A stretch of DNA of 64,000 nt. Origin: Flagellimonas ochracea. GTDB taxonomy: Bacteria; Bacteroidota; Bacteroidia; Flavobacteriales; Flavobacteriaceae. Position numbers and translations under genes: made by a program. This document shows positions 43,894 through 52,651 of the stretch, piece after piece. The stretch is from NCBI RefSeq assembly GCF_009903685.1, contig NZ_JAAABI010000006.1:1-64000 (forward strand). Direction: 5' to 3'. The notes under the pieces were generated by a model that made no database searches, was not told the origin of the DNA, and was given only the letters and a program-made list of their open reading frames with translations. Every line of letters starts with the position of its first letter. Within the stretch, counting starts at the first letter, position 1.

Positions 43894-46860
43894 TTACGCC
43901 GTAACAGCAGCTGTTATCTTCTTCTTTAAGCTATCGAACATAATTGGAGTAGCGATAAATACCGAAGAATACGTACCCACCAAAACTCCCACAATCATAG
44001 CGAACATAAACCCTCTTAAACTTTCTCCGCCAAAGGTGAAGATGGCCAAGAGTACAATCAAAGTGGTCAGGGAAGTATTCAACGTACGGCTAAGGGTACT
44101 GTTCAATGCCAAGTTGATATTTTCTCCAGCTTTCCACCCCTTTAAACCCACAATTTCCCGAATACGGTCGAATACAACCACCGTATCATTAAGGGAATAA
44201 CCGATTACCGTCAATATAGCTGCAATAAATGCTTGGTCAATCTCCATATTGAAAGGCATGATCTTTCCGGTTAGGGAAAAGATACCCAATACAATCATTA
44301 CATCGTGGAACACAGCTACCACAGCCCCCAAAGAGAACTGCCATCTTCTAAATCGCAATAAAATATATAGGAAAACGACGGCCAAGGAACCGATAATGGC
44401 CAAAAAGGCGTTGTTTTTGATATCATCCGCAATAGTTGGTCCTACTTTTACAGATTGAAGGATACCAATGGACTTTTCTGATGCACCTACCGTGAAATCT
44501 TCAAAAGAAGTTCCGTCTGGTAAGTATTTTTGAAGTGACGTGTATAGTTTATTTTGAATTTCATTATCCACCTCAATACCTTCCACTTCCACTTTATATG
44601 GAGTGGTCACTTTTATTTGGTTTGCATCCCCAAAAGTCTTCACATTGGTTCCACTTCCAAAAACAGTGTTCAATTCGGAAGCAATCTCAGAAGGGCTTAC
44701 CGCATTCTCAAACCGTATTTGATAGGAACGTCCACCGACAAAATCAACGCCTTGTTGAAGCCCCGTAGTGAACAATGAAAATATGCCCACGCCTACCAAA
44801 ATGGCAGAGATTACGTAGGCAATTTTTCTTTTCCCCAAGAAATTGATATTCAAATTCTTGAAAAGGTTTTTCGTAATCGAAGTTGAAAAATCCAAGCTTC
44901 TACCCTTCTTGCTCAAGTAGGTATCCACCATAAGTCGAGTCACAAAAATAGCAGTGAACAAGGAGGTGACGATACCAATCAATAAAGTAGTGGCAAATCC
45001 TTTAATTGGACCCGAACCAAAAATGAATAGGATAATCGCAGTAAGTCCTGTTGTGATATTGGCATCCAAAATGGAAGATAATGCATTGCTGAAACCATCG
45101 GCCACAGCTTGTGCTTTACCCTTACCCCGTACCAGTTCTTCTTTAATTCGTTCGAAAATAAGCACGTTGGCATCCACCGACATACCTATGGTCAATACTA
45201 TACCTGCAATACCGGGCAGGGTCAATACCGCACCCAAACTTGTCAGAACGCCAAAAATTAAAAGGATGTTGAACACCAAAGCGATGTCTGCAAAGATTCC
45301 CGCTTTTCCATAATAGAAAATCATCCACAGCAATACAAAGGCCATTGCAATCAAGAAAGACATAAAGCCACTATCAATGGCCTCCTGACCCAAGGAAGGG
45401 CCAACTACTTCTGACTGAATAATTTCTGCAGATGCAGGCAATTTACCTGCACGTAAAACATTGGCGATATCTTTGGTTTCGTTTATGGTAAAAGTCCCAG
45501 TAATTTCAGAACGGCCACCAGAAATAGGTCCCGAGGAAACGCCAGGAGCGGTGTACACTTTGTTATCCAAAACAATGGCAATACCTGTTTGATTGGTATA
45601 GGCATCCCCTGTAAGCTTTTCCCATTCTTTGGCCCCACGTGTATTCATGGTCATGCTTACGGCAGGCTTGTTGAACTGATCAAATGTATCTTGGGCATCG
45701 GAGACCACATCGCCACTTATACGGGGCTCTCCTTCCCTATTTGATTTTAAGGCATACAATTCAGCCACTTCTGAATCTTTGGCTGGTCTTTCCCAAAGAA
45801 ATTTGGTGAATTGTACATCGTTGGAAAGTAATCTTCGAATTTCCGGCATACGCAAGTAGCCGCCAATCTCTGCGGTATCAGTTACCAAGGCCCTTGCAAT
45901 GGCATGACTGCCAGGGTTTGCCGGTATCAGTTTGCCCAACAATGGATTTGTTTCCGTTGCCACGTCCAAAGAATCTTGGGCCACATCGGAAAGCAGGGAG
46001 TCTATTTCGGATTCCGGCTTTGTTACTTCTTCCTCTTCTTCAACCGGTTCCAAAATCTCTTTCAATCTTTCATTGGCATTGACCATGAAAGCACCCAAAT
46101 TTTGATTGCTTTGCGGATAGGTTTCCCAAAACTCCAATTGCGCTGTGCTTGATAGTAATTCCTGTGCTCTGGCAATATCCCTAGCGCCAGGTAACTCCAC
46201 CAAAATACGTCCTGAATTTCCCTCTCTCTGGATGTTGGGCTGTGTTACACCAAAACCGTCGATACGCTCTCGAAGTACTTCAAATGCAGAAACAATCGAT
46301 TCATCAATCTTTCTTCTGATGATGGGCTTAACCTCATCATCGGTCATTTGAAAGTTAATATCGTCGCTCAATCCCTTATTCGCAAAAATATCTGGAGAGG
46401 CCAACTTCGTTTCCCCCTTTATGTTGTCAAAAGCATCGAAGAAAAGCTCCAAATAGGTTTCATCACTATTCTTTGAAGCATTATCTGCATCGGCCAATGC
46501 TCTGTTGAAAACTGGGTTTTTGGTATTGTTCGCCAGACCCTTCAAAATATCCTTAACGGAAATCTGTAGGGTTACGTTGATTCCACCCTTAAGGTCAAGA
46601 CCCTTGTTCAACTCTTTTGTTTTGGCATCTTCATAGCTAGTGAAGCCCAGCACAGGATTGTCTGCAATGGAATCCAAGTACGATGCCTCTAAAGCCTCGC
46701 GCTTTGCCACATAATCTTCCTCTGCTTCCGAAATTTGGTTGACGGCGTATACTTCAGCATCTTTTTCCAACTTACTTGTTATGAAAGTATAGGATAGTTG
46801 GTAGATACTTACCAAACCAAAAAGGAGCGCAAAAAGCCTTATAAGTCCTTTATTTTGCAT
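43894..46860 (-). CDS. secDF: Fused SecD/SecF protein-export subunit
   Basis: The 988-residue protein joins SecD (N-terminal ~ 640 residues) and SecF (C-terminal) in one chain, as is usual in Bacteroidota. Twelve membrane segments are expected. SecD features: KGLDLKGGINVTLQI near 88-102, the periplasmic P1 region, and VLTIGMSVDANVLIFERIKEE near 555-575. SecF: GVDFVGGRSYQIRF and a second SLNDTVVVFDRIRE motif. It assists SecYEG by pulling translocated proteins using proton flow. A promoter-like pair is seen upstream on the minus strand. Confidence 0.96.
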   Translation of the reverse strand: MQNKGLIRLFALLFGLVSIYQLSYTFITSKLEKDAEVYAVNQISEAEEDYVAKREALEASYLDSIADNPVLGFTSYEDAKTKELNKGLDLKGGINVTLQISVKDILKGLANNTKNPVFNRALADADNASKNSDETYLELFFDAFDNIKGETKLASPDIFANKGLSDDINFQMTDDEVKPIIRRKIDESIVSAFEVLRERIDGFGVTQPNIQREGNSGRILVELPGARDIARAQELLSSTAQLEFWETYPQSNQNLGAFMVNANERLKEILEPVEEEEEVTKPESEIDSLLSDVAQDSLDVATETNPLLGKLIPANPGSHAIARALVTDTAEIGGYLRMPEIRRLLSNDVQFTKFLWERPAKDSEVAELYALKSNREGEPRISGDVVSDAQDTFDQFNKPAVSMTMNTRGAKEWEKLTGDAYTNQTGIAIVLDNKVYTAPGVSSGPISGGRSEITGTFTINETKDIANVLRAGKLPASAEIIQSEVVGPSLGQEAIDSGFMSFLIAMAFVLLWMIFYYGKAGIFADIALVFNILLIFGVLTSLGAVLTLPGIAGIVLTIGMSVDANVLIFERIKEELVRGKGKAQAVADGFSNALSSILDANITTGLTAIILFIFGSGPIKGFATTLLIGIVTSLFTAIFVTRLMVDTYLSKKGRSLDFSTSITKNLFKNLNINFLGKRKIAYVISAILVGVGIFSLFTTGLQQGVDFVGGRSYQIRFENAVSPSEIASELNTVFGSGTNVKTFGDANQIKVTTPYKVEVEGIEVDNEIQNKLYTSLQKYLPDGTSFEDFTVGASEKSIGILQSVKVGPTIADDIKNNAFLAIIGSLAVVFLYILLRFRRWQFSLGAVVAVFHDVMIVLGIFSLTGKIMPFNMEIDQAFIAAILTVIGYSLNDTVVVFDRIREIVGLKGWKAGENINLALNSTLSRTLNTSLTTLIVLLAIFTFGGESLRGFMFAMIVGVLVGTYSSVFIATPIMFDSLKKKITAAVTA

Positions 46861-46898
46861 TGATTATTAAATTTTTAGAAGTTTTCTTAAACAGCGTG

Positions 46899-46929
46899 CA
46901 AATATATCATTTCCGATAAGATTTGCCAA
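46899..46929 (-). promoter_or_regulatory. Putative secDF promoter
   Basis: On the minus strand TTG at 46929-46927, a 20-bp spacer and TATATTTG at 46906-46899: both the -33 and -7 boxes of Bacteroidota promoters match. Confidence 0.6.
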
Positions 46930-46982
46930 TAGAAATTGATGGAATTGCAAGGTCTGCGATTCTTGGGGAGTGTTAAAACAAA

Positions 46983-47052
46983 ATTGTCATTTCGAATTCA
47001 AAGAATCGGAAATCTTTATTATGGGATTTCTCGCTTTGCTCGAAATGACAAT
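46983..47052. repeat. Imperfect palindromic element with 13-bp perfect arms
   Basis: ATTGTCATTTCGA and TCGAAATGACAAT are perfect inverted arms bounding 70 bp. Inner sequence includes further partly complementary runs (GAAATC.. and GATTTC). It resembles REP-like or small palindromic repeats in flavobacterial intergenic regions. It lies between mdh and secDF, downstream of mdh on the minus strand. Confidence 0.7.
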
Positions 47053-47071
47053 TGGTAACTGTTTTCCGGTA

Positions 47072-47998
47072 TTATAGCTGAAGTAGTCCGTTGGTGTTTT
47101 TAACCCCTTTGGCACTTTCTTTCATTTTGGTTTTTTCGGCATCGCTAAGTTCGATTTCAACCACTTTTTCAATACCATTTTTACCCAAAATGACCGGCAC
47201 GCCTATGCAAATGTCGTCCAATCCAAATTCTCCCTCTAACAAGGTGGAGCACGGGAACATCTTCTTCTGGTCACAGGCAATGGCCTGAACCAATCCGGAA
47301 ACTGCGGCTCCTGGAGCATACCAAGCACTGGTACCCAACAATTTGGTCAATGTGGCACCGCCTACCTTGGTTTCCTCTACCACCCATTTCATTTTATCCT
47401 CTGGAAGAAATTCAGAAACTTTCACACTATTCCTGGTAGCATGCCTAATCAATGGAACCATACCAGTATCGCTGTGTCCACCTATCACCATACCGTCAAC
47501 GTCAGAAATGGGTGCTCCCAAGGCTTCAGCCAGTCGGTATTTGAACCGGGCACTGTCCAAAGCACCTCCCATACCAATAATTCTATGTTTTGGGATATCT
47601 GTGGTTTTATGAACCAAGTAAGTCATAGTATCCATAGGGTTACTTACCACAATGATAATGGCATTCGGGGAATGCTTCAACAAATTGGAAGAAACATCTT
47701 TAACTATTCCTGCATTGATTCCTATAAGTTCCTCCCGGGTCATCCCTGGTTTCCTGGGAATTCCTGAGGTGATTACCGCAATATCGCTATTGGCTGTTTT
47801 CGAATAATCGCTGGTACTTCCGGTAATTTTGGTGTCGAAGCCATTGAGTGATGCCGTTTGCATCAAATCCATGGCCTTACCTTCAGCATATCCTTCTTTT
47901 ATATCCAGTAAAACAACTTCGGAAGCAAAATTTTTCATTGCTATGTACTCGGCACAGCTTGCTCCAACTGCACCTGCTCCTACTACGGTGACTTTCAT
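47072..47998 (-). CDS. mdh: Malate dehydrogenase
   Basis: Reversibly oxidises malate to oxaloacetate with NAD in the TCA cycle. From the ATG at KVTVVGAGAVGASCAEY the protein has 308 residues, the length of the lactate-type malate dehydrogenase family. Motifs: N-terminal Rossmann GAGAVG, Asp34 region for NAD preference (VVLLDIKEG), the substrate Arg in ITSGIPRKPGMTR, and the catalytic His in GGHSDTGMVPL near 175-185. A longer start 52 codons upstream would add an odd Cys-rich leader. I reject that. Confidence 0.96.
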   Translation of the reverse strand: MKVTVVGAGAVGASCAEYIAMKNFASEVVLLDIKEGYAEGKAMDLMQTASLNGFDTKITGSTSDYSKTANSDIAVITSGIPRKPGMTREELIGINAGIVKDVSSNLLKHSPNAIIIVVSNPMDTMTYLVHKTTDIPKHRIIGMGGALDSARFKYRLAEALGAPISDVDGMVIGGHSDTGMVPLIRHATRNSVKVSEFLPEDKMKWVVEETKVGGATLTKLLGTSAWYAPGAAVSGLVQAIACDQKKMFPCSTLLEGEFGLDDICIGVPVILGKNGIEKVVEIELSDAEKTKMKESAKGVKNTNGLLQL

Positions 47999-48024
47999 TT
48001 TTATGGGTTTTAATTTTAGTGGAT

Positions 48025-48032
48025 CAAAAATA
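48025..48032 (-). promoter_or_regulatory. -7 promoter element of mdh
   Basis: Minus-strand TATTTTTG matches TAnnTTTG exactly, 27 bp before the mdh ATG. The -33 box is not evident. Confidence 0.4.
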
Positions 48033-48232
48033 AGGCATTTGGGGCAGAAAAAACCTGACATTTGGCATTTTAGGGCATTCAATTTGAAAGAAAATGTCGG
48101 TAAATTGGGACATTTCAATACTCCACGGGATATCCAATGCAAAATCAGGTACAATACATCAAAACATGTGCAATAAACAACTACTTATTGCCGTTATAAT
48201 AGTCCCAAATACTGTTTTTAACCTACTTAAAC

Positions 48233-48604
48233 ATGAAAAAGCTCTTTTCATTGTTGTGTATCATTTCCATTGTGGCAATAAGCAACTGTACCAGCGTTCC
48301 TGAAAACAATGATCCCATCTTGGGCATCTGGGTCAGGAGCAATGTCTCCACCGATACCGACAAAAGCACAAACAATACACGCGAAGAATGGATTTTCAAT
48401 GATGTTTACCTGGGTAGATATCAAAGTTATTCCAACTCCAAATTAGAATTCTACACTGATTTTAAGTGGTCCGAAGAAAATGGGGTTTATACCATAATTT
48501 ATGGTGATCCTCAAGTAACGGATGTAAAGGTCAGCTTGGAACAAAACAACAATCCTGAACGATTGACCCTGGACAATGGTTCTGTCTTCGCCACCAGGGA
48601 GTAA
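48233..48604 (+). CDS. Small lipocalin-like lipoprotein, unknown
   Basis: 123 residues with lipobox (ISNC, cysteine near residue 19) and IGIW-like start of the mature part (ILGIWVRSN), then a beta-rich stretch with no known catalytic site. This resembles small lipocalin-like lipoproteins common in flavobacteria. It is divergent from mdh and followed by a terminator. Confidence 0.65.
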   Translation: MKKLFSLLCIISIVAISNCTSVPENNDPILGIWVRSNVSTDTDKSTNNTREEWIFNDVYLGRYQSYSNSKLEFYTDFKWSEENGVYTIIYGDPQVTDVKVSLEQNNNPERLTLDNGSVFATRE

Positions 48605-48628
48605 TGTGAAGGCACACTTATGAAAATA

Positions 48629-48660
48629 GAAGGCCCCACATATGTGGGGCCTTCTTTATT
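48629..48660 (+). terminator. Strong terminator after the small lipoprotein
   Basis: GAAGGCCCCACA and TGTGGGGCCTTC are perfect 12-bp arms with a 2-nt centre, followed by T-rich DNA. It can also serve the convergent gene to the right. Confidence 0.9.
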
Positions 48661-48691
48661 TAAGGTTGGTCAGTGGTTATTATAGTTTTTA

Positions 48692-49699
48692 TTATCTAAA
48701 TCCGAAGTTAATACCAAAGGTAAAGGTGCTAAATTCGGCGATATTGTATTCTGCATTCAATCGGAAAAAACCCAATTTTAATTTGGTCCCGACATTGGCG
48801 GCAACCCCACTGGCATCGGTTGATACTGTAAATGGATCCGTGACCGTAGTGGTAAAGAAAGGACCTCTTGCCTCATATGTCCCCAAAAGGTCCATATCAG
48901 AATTTCCAGTAATATAGCCAAGACCGCCGTAAAAATTGATAACAGGTAATTTGGTGGAAACCACGGCGCTAATATTCCAAGTTCGAAAGGAAGCTTCAAC
49001 TCGTTGGTCACTACCATCAATGACCCCTGTATCTGTGAAATCATACTCTCCATTTAAATTAGTATACCCAATAACCGCGGAAAGCGCTACAGGCCAAATT
49101 TTATCAGCTGGGAGCAATTTTGTGAACTCATATTGGATTCCAGCTCCAAATAAACCTATTTCCGCATCATCATCAAACTTGATCTTTGGTAAGAATCTAG
49201 CTTTTACTTCGAGACCTTTTACCAAACCCACACTGCCTTGAATATATCCTGAAGGGATAAAATTGAAGTCCTCGGCCGCTAATCCGGTCGGTAGTTCAAA
49301 CTCTTCCCTGAACAGTCCACTTTCGTCCTCAACGAATACAACAACCCCCTCAATATCACCCAAGGCAGTTGAAACAGCTCTAGCCTGGCCCGGGTTGTTG
49401 ACAAAGTCTAGATTTTCATAATCGTTGGGATCTAGAACAAAAGACTTTTTATCATCCTTATTCTTAAATCCTGTGATATTCCCAACAATTGATATTTCAA
49501 ACCCTCCTAAAGGCTTTGCGGCCCCAGAATTGTACCATCCATTAGAAATACTATAAATCCCTGCTTCGGAAACAGGAGCCAGATAGGCATTGGCAAATCG
49601 CTCGGCATCGTTGACACCAGAGACGAATAGGTCGTTCAAATCTTGGGCCCTACCAACGGTTATCGAAAACAAGGCTAACAAAAGCATTACTCTTTTCAT
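48692..49699 (-). CDS. Outer-membrane-like protein of the DUF6588 type
   Basis: 335 residues with a signal peptide (ITVGRAQ, cleavage near 19), then RFANAYLAPVSEAGIYSISNGWY (near residues 35-58), and a beta-barrel-like remainder ending with an aromatic strand (FTFGINFGFR). The pattern matches a flavobacterial family, DUF6588 by memory, of outer-membrane beta-barrel proteins with no established role. It is downstream of gyrB on the same strand with a terminator in between, so it is probably an independent transcript. Confidence 0.65.
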   Translation of the reverse strand: MKRVMLLLALFSITVGRAQDLNDLFVSGVNDAERFANAYLAPVSEAGIYSISNGWYNSGAAKPLGGFEISIVGNITGFKNKDDKKSFVLDPNDYENLDFVNNPGQARAVSTALGDIEGVVVFVEDESGLFREEFELPTGLAAEDFNFIPSGYIQGSVGLVKGLEVKARFLPKIKFDDDAEIGLFGAGIQYEFTKLLPADKIWPVALSAVIGYTNLNGEYDFTDTGVIDGSDQRVEASFRTWNISAVVSTKLPVINFYGGLGYITGNSDMDLLGTYEARGPFFTTTVTDPFTVSTDASGVAANVGTKLKLGFFRLNAEYNIAEFSTFTFGINFGFR

Positions 49700-49724
49700 C
49701 TTGTAAAATTTTTCCTAAAACTAA

Positions 49725-49755
49725 AAAACTCGCCCCTTTGGAGCGAGTTTTTGTT
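49725..49755 (-). terminator. gyrB terminator
   Basis: AAAACTCGC and GCGAGTTTT arms around a short loop, T-run on both sides. It lies 17-47 bp past the gyrB stop. Confidence 0.8.
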
Positions 49756-49771
49756 GTGAAACAGCCATTAT

Positions 49772-51712
49772 TTATGCATCTATGTTGGCATAAACGGCAT
49801 TTTTCTCTATAAACTCGCGTCTCGGAGGAACCTCATCTCCCATAAGCATGGAGAAGATTCGGTCCGATTCTGTGGCATTATCAATACTTACCTTCCGAAG
49901 TGTTCTGAATTCGGGATTCATGGTAGTGTCCCATAATTGTTCGGCATTCATTTCACCCAAACCTTTATAACGCTGAATACTTGCCCCTCCGTTCATCGAT
50001 TCTACAATCTCATCACGCTCCTTGTCATTCCAAGCATAGCGCCTTTTTGAACCCTTCTTGACAAGGTAAAGGGGTGGTGTGGCAATGTAAACATGTCCGT
50101 TTTCAATCAATTCCCTCATGTATCTAAAGAAGAAGGTAAGAATCAAGGTTTCAATATGGCTACCGTCAACATCAGCATCACACATGATAATGACTTTATG
50201 ATACCGCAATTTTTCCAAATTCAACGCTTTGCTGTCCTCCTCGGTTCCGATGGTCACACCCAAAGCGGTGTACATATTTTTGATTTCCTCATTTTCAAAG
50301 ACCTTGTGCTGCATGGCTTTTTCCACATTCAAAATTTTGCCCCGCAGTGGTAAAATGGCTTGAAAGTTTCGGTCACGGCCCATTTTTGCCGTACCGCCGG
50401 CCGAGTCTCCCTCAACTAGGAAAATCTCACAGTTTTCAGGGTTTTGATCAGCACAATCAGATAGTTTTCCCGGGAGTCCTCCCCCGCCCATAGGGTTTTT
50501 TCTTTGGACCATTTCCCGGGCCTTGGCGGCAGCGTGCCTAGCTTGGGCCGCCAATTTCACTTTTTCAACAATCTGCTTAGCGTCTTCAGGGTGTTCCTCA
50601 AGATAATCGGTCAACATTTCAGAAACCGATTGGCTAACGGCACTGGTCACCTCACGGTTTCCAAGCTTGGTTTTGGTCTGACCTTCAAACTGGGGTTCGG
50701 CTACCTTGACAGAAACAATGGCGGTCAATCCTTCACGAAAATCATCACCGGATATTTCGAACTTCAATTTATCAAGCATCCCAGAGTTATCTGCATACTT
50801 TTTTAAGGTAGTGGTCAACCCTCTCCTGAATCCAGAAAGGTGGGTTCCACCTTCATGGGTATTGATGTTGTTTACATACGAATGCAGGTTTTCAGTATAA
50901 CCATTGTTATATACCATAGCCACTTCTACCGGGATTCCATTTTTCTCCCCTTCCATGGAGATAACATTCTGGATGAGCGATTCACGATTGCCATCAAGAA
51001 AACGAATAAATTCCTTGAGACCTTCTTCCGAGAAAAAGGTTTCTGAAACAAACTCACCTTTTTCATCCTTATTACGACGGTCGGTCAAGGTAATTGTAAC
51101 TCCTTTGTTCAAATAAGACAACTCGCGCATCCTGTTCGCCAGGGTATCGTAGTTGTATTCCGTAGTTTGGGTGAAAATGGTATTGTCAGGCATAAAAGTG
51201 ACAATCGTACCTGTTTCTTTACTATCACCAACACTTTTGACAGGATACAGCGTTTTTCCCCTCTCATATTCTTGTTCCCATATCTTCCCTTCTCTATGTA
51301 CCGTGGCTTTTAGGTGGCTGGACAAGGCATTTACACAAGAAACACCTACACCATGAAGTCCTCCGGAAACTTTATAGGAATCTTTATCAAACTTTCCACC
51401 TGCACCAATTTTGGTCATGACCACTTCCAAAGCGGAGACACCCTCTTTTTTGTGCAATCCTACGGGGATACCCCTACCATTGTCTTTAGTGGTAATGGAG
51501 TTGTCCTCGTTGATAATCACTTCAATGGAATCGCAGTGCCCTCCCATGGCTTCATCGATGGAGTTATCCACTACTTCGTATACCAAATGATGCAAACCTC
51601 TAAGGCCCACATCCCCAATATACATGGAAGGTCGCATGCGTACGTGCTCCATACCTTCCAAGGCTTGGATGCTATCCGCCGAATATTGATGTTTTTTAGC
51701 TTCTTCGCTCAT
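49772..51712 (-). CDS. gyrB: DNA gyrase subunit B
   Basis: The 646-residue ATPase subunit of DNA gyrase. GHKL ATPase motifs are clear: VYEVVDNSIDEAMGG (near 45-59), DNGRGIPVG and GGLHGVGVSCVNALS; the transducer follows, then the Toprim domain with VEGDSAGGTA (near 440-450) and DADVDGSHI, and the C-terminal YKGLGEMNAEQL. With GyrA it introduces negative supercoils. It is divergent from the small beta-barrel gene to the right, and upstream DNA holds a perfect -7 box. Confidence 0.97.
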   Translation of the reverse strand: MSEEAKKHQYSADSIQALEGMEHVRMRPSMYIGDVGLRGLHHLVYEVVDNSIDEAMGGHCDSIEVIINEDNSITTKDNGRGIPVGLHKKEGVSALEVVMTKIGAGGKFDKDSYKVSGGLHGVGVSCVNALSSHLKATVHREGKIWEQEYERGKTLYPVKSVGDSKETGTIVTFMPDNTIFTQTTEYNYDTLANRMRELSYLNKGVTITLTDRRNKDEKGEFVSETFFSEEGLKEFIRFLDGNRESLIQNVISMEGEKNGIPVEVAMVYNNGYTENLHSYVNNINTHEGGTHLSGFRRGLTTTLKKYADNSGMLDKLKFEISGDDFREGLTAIVSVKVAEPQFEGQTKTKLGNREVTSAVSQSVSEMLTDYLEEHPEDAKQIVEKVKLAAQARHAAAKAREMVQRKNPMGGGGLPGKLSDCADQNPENCEIFLVEGDSAGGTAKMGRDRNFQAILPLRGKILNVEKAMQHKVFENEEIKNMYTALGVTIGTEEDSKALNLEKLRYHKVIIMCDADVDGSHIETLILTFFFRYMRELIENGHVYIATPPLYLVKKGSKRRYAWNDKERDEIVESMNGGASIQRYKGLGEMNAEQLWDTTMNPEFRTLRKVSIDNATESDRIFSMLMGDEVPPRREFIEKNAVYANIDA

Positions 51713-51750
51713 ATTATCTACAGTATTTGCCTTGAATTTTTCAAATCCTA

Positions 51751-51758
51751 CAAATATA
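51751..51758 (-). promoter_or_regulatory. -7 promoter element of gyrB
   Basis: Minus-strand TATATTTG matches TAnnTTTG exactly, 38 bp before the gyrB ATG. No clear TTG at the -33 position. Confidence 0.5.
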
Positions 51759-51979
51759 AGGAATCCCCTTTGAAATTAGGTGGTTGAGGCCTTTTAAACA
51801 CCTTAAGTTATCAACATGATTTTGTGGAAAACGCAGTGGAAAGTTAAGTGGTTAAAATCAAGCAGATATATCGTAAAAGAGTCTGGTTAAATCCTACCTC
51901 TAGGATTCAAATAAACAGTTAAATGTGTTTCAAAGCCTATTGAGCATAACCCAAAAGATTTAAGTTATTCTCCAAAAAC

Positions 51980-52009
51980 TTGGGTTTTGTGTGGAAAATC
52001 CTACTTTTA
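51980..52009 (+). promoter_or_regulatory. Putative promoter of the small beta-barrel gene
   Basis: TTG at 51980-51982, a 19-bp spacer and TACTTTTA at 52002-52009 (one mismatch from TAnnTTTG). Confidence 0.45.
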
Positions 52010-52036
52010 CACGCATTAAAACTCAAATTTCATATC

Positions 52037-52567
52037 ATGAAGAAAATTTTAACTACGTTTTTGGCTACGATTGGATTTGTAGCTGCTACAATCGCACAAG
52101 ATGGAAATCAAACGGACAAAGGAAGTTGGCTCATTGAAGCAAACACCGGTTTTGGTGGGGAGGGCCTCACAGCACATTCGGCCAACACTGGTTTTTCACT
52201 TATTTCAACCGATAATGCCACCATTTGGGGTATCGGTGGAGAGGGTGGTTACTTTGTTGCGGATGATTTAGCCCTAAAAGCAGGATTGGGTTACTCAGAT
52301 TTTGATGGATTAACCGTTTTCACATATAAAGTTGGTGCAAAATACTATGTAATCAGTAGCATTCCCTTTCAAATAGATATCACTGGTGCCAGTATCCAAG
52401 ATGTTACGGAAAATCCCCTTTGGCTGGGTTTACAGGGAGGGTACGCCTTCTTTCTTTCTGACCATATAAGTGTAGAGCCTGGTTTGCGCTATAATCTAAG
52501 TCTCAACGAGGATTTTACCGATGAAGGCATATTTGAATTTCGAATAGGGTTTGCCCTTTACTTCTAA
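52037..52567 (+). CDS. Small outer-membrane beta-barrel protein
   Basis: 176 residues from the ATG. It has a signal peptide ending TIAQD and a beta-barrel-like remainder (GLGYSDFDGLTVFTYKVGAKYYV) ending in a terminal aromatic strand (RIGFALYF). It resembles OmpW/OprF-like small barrels. A further start 19 codons upstream adds a non-conserved leader. It is a single-gene transcript on the plus strand with a terminator close behind. Function unknown. Confidence 0.75.
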   Translation: MKKILTTFLATIGFVAATIAQDGNQTDKGSWLIEANTGFGGEGLTAHSANTGFSLISTDNATIWGIGGEGGYFVADDLALKAGLGYSDFDGLTVFTYKVGAKYYVISSIPFQIDITGASIQDVTENPLWLGLQGGYAFFLSDHISVEPGLRYNLSLNEDFTDEGIFEFRIGFALYF

Positions 52568-52578
52568 GAAAAAAGTCG

Positions 52579-52606
52579 AAGCTCCCTTGATCCAAGGGAG
52601 CTTTTT
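52579..52606 (+). terminator. Terminator after the small beta-barrel gene
   Basis: AAGCTCCCTTG and CAAGGGAGCTT are perfect 11-bp arms around ATC, followed by T-run. It also faces the convergent asnB end. Confidence 0.9.
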
Positions 52607-52651
52607 CCTTTGCCGTTCAAAGTCCAACCGGGCTAACACGTTCCAACATCT

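Larger units (their letters stand above)
51713..52036. other. Divergent intergenic region with DnaA-box-like sites
   Basis: 324 bp without a gene. Besides two promoter-like elements it carries TTATCAACA at 51808-51816 and TGTGGAAAA at 51823-51831 and 51990-51998, each one mismatch from a DnaA box (TTATCCACA, or its complement). Three sites alone do not show an origin. Confidence 0.35.

Noticed and set aside
47999-48154. N-terminal extension of mdh by 52 residues
   Set aside because: The extension is Cys-rich and not conserved in pattern; the true enzyme begins at the GAGAVG Rossmann motif, and a -7 box falls inside the extension.
51713-52036. Chromosomal origin next to gyrB
   Set aside because: Only three near-matches to DnaA boxes; no dnaA, no AT-rich unwinding element of clear form and no skew information. 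Kept only as a low-confidence finding.
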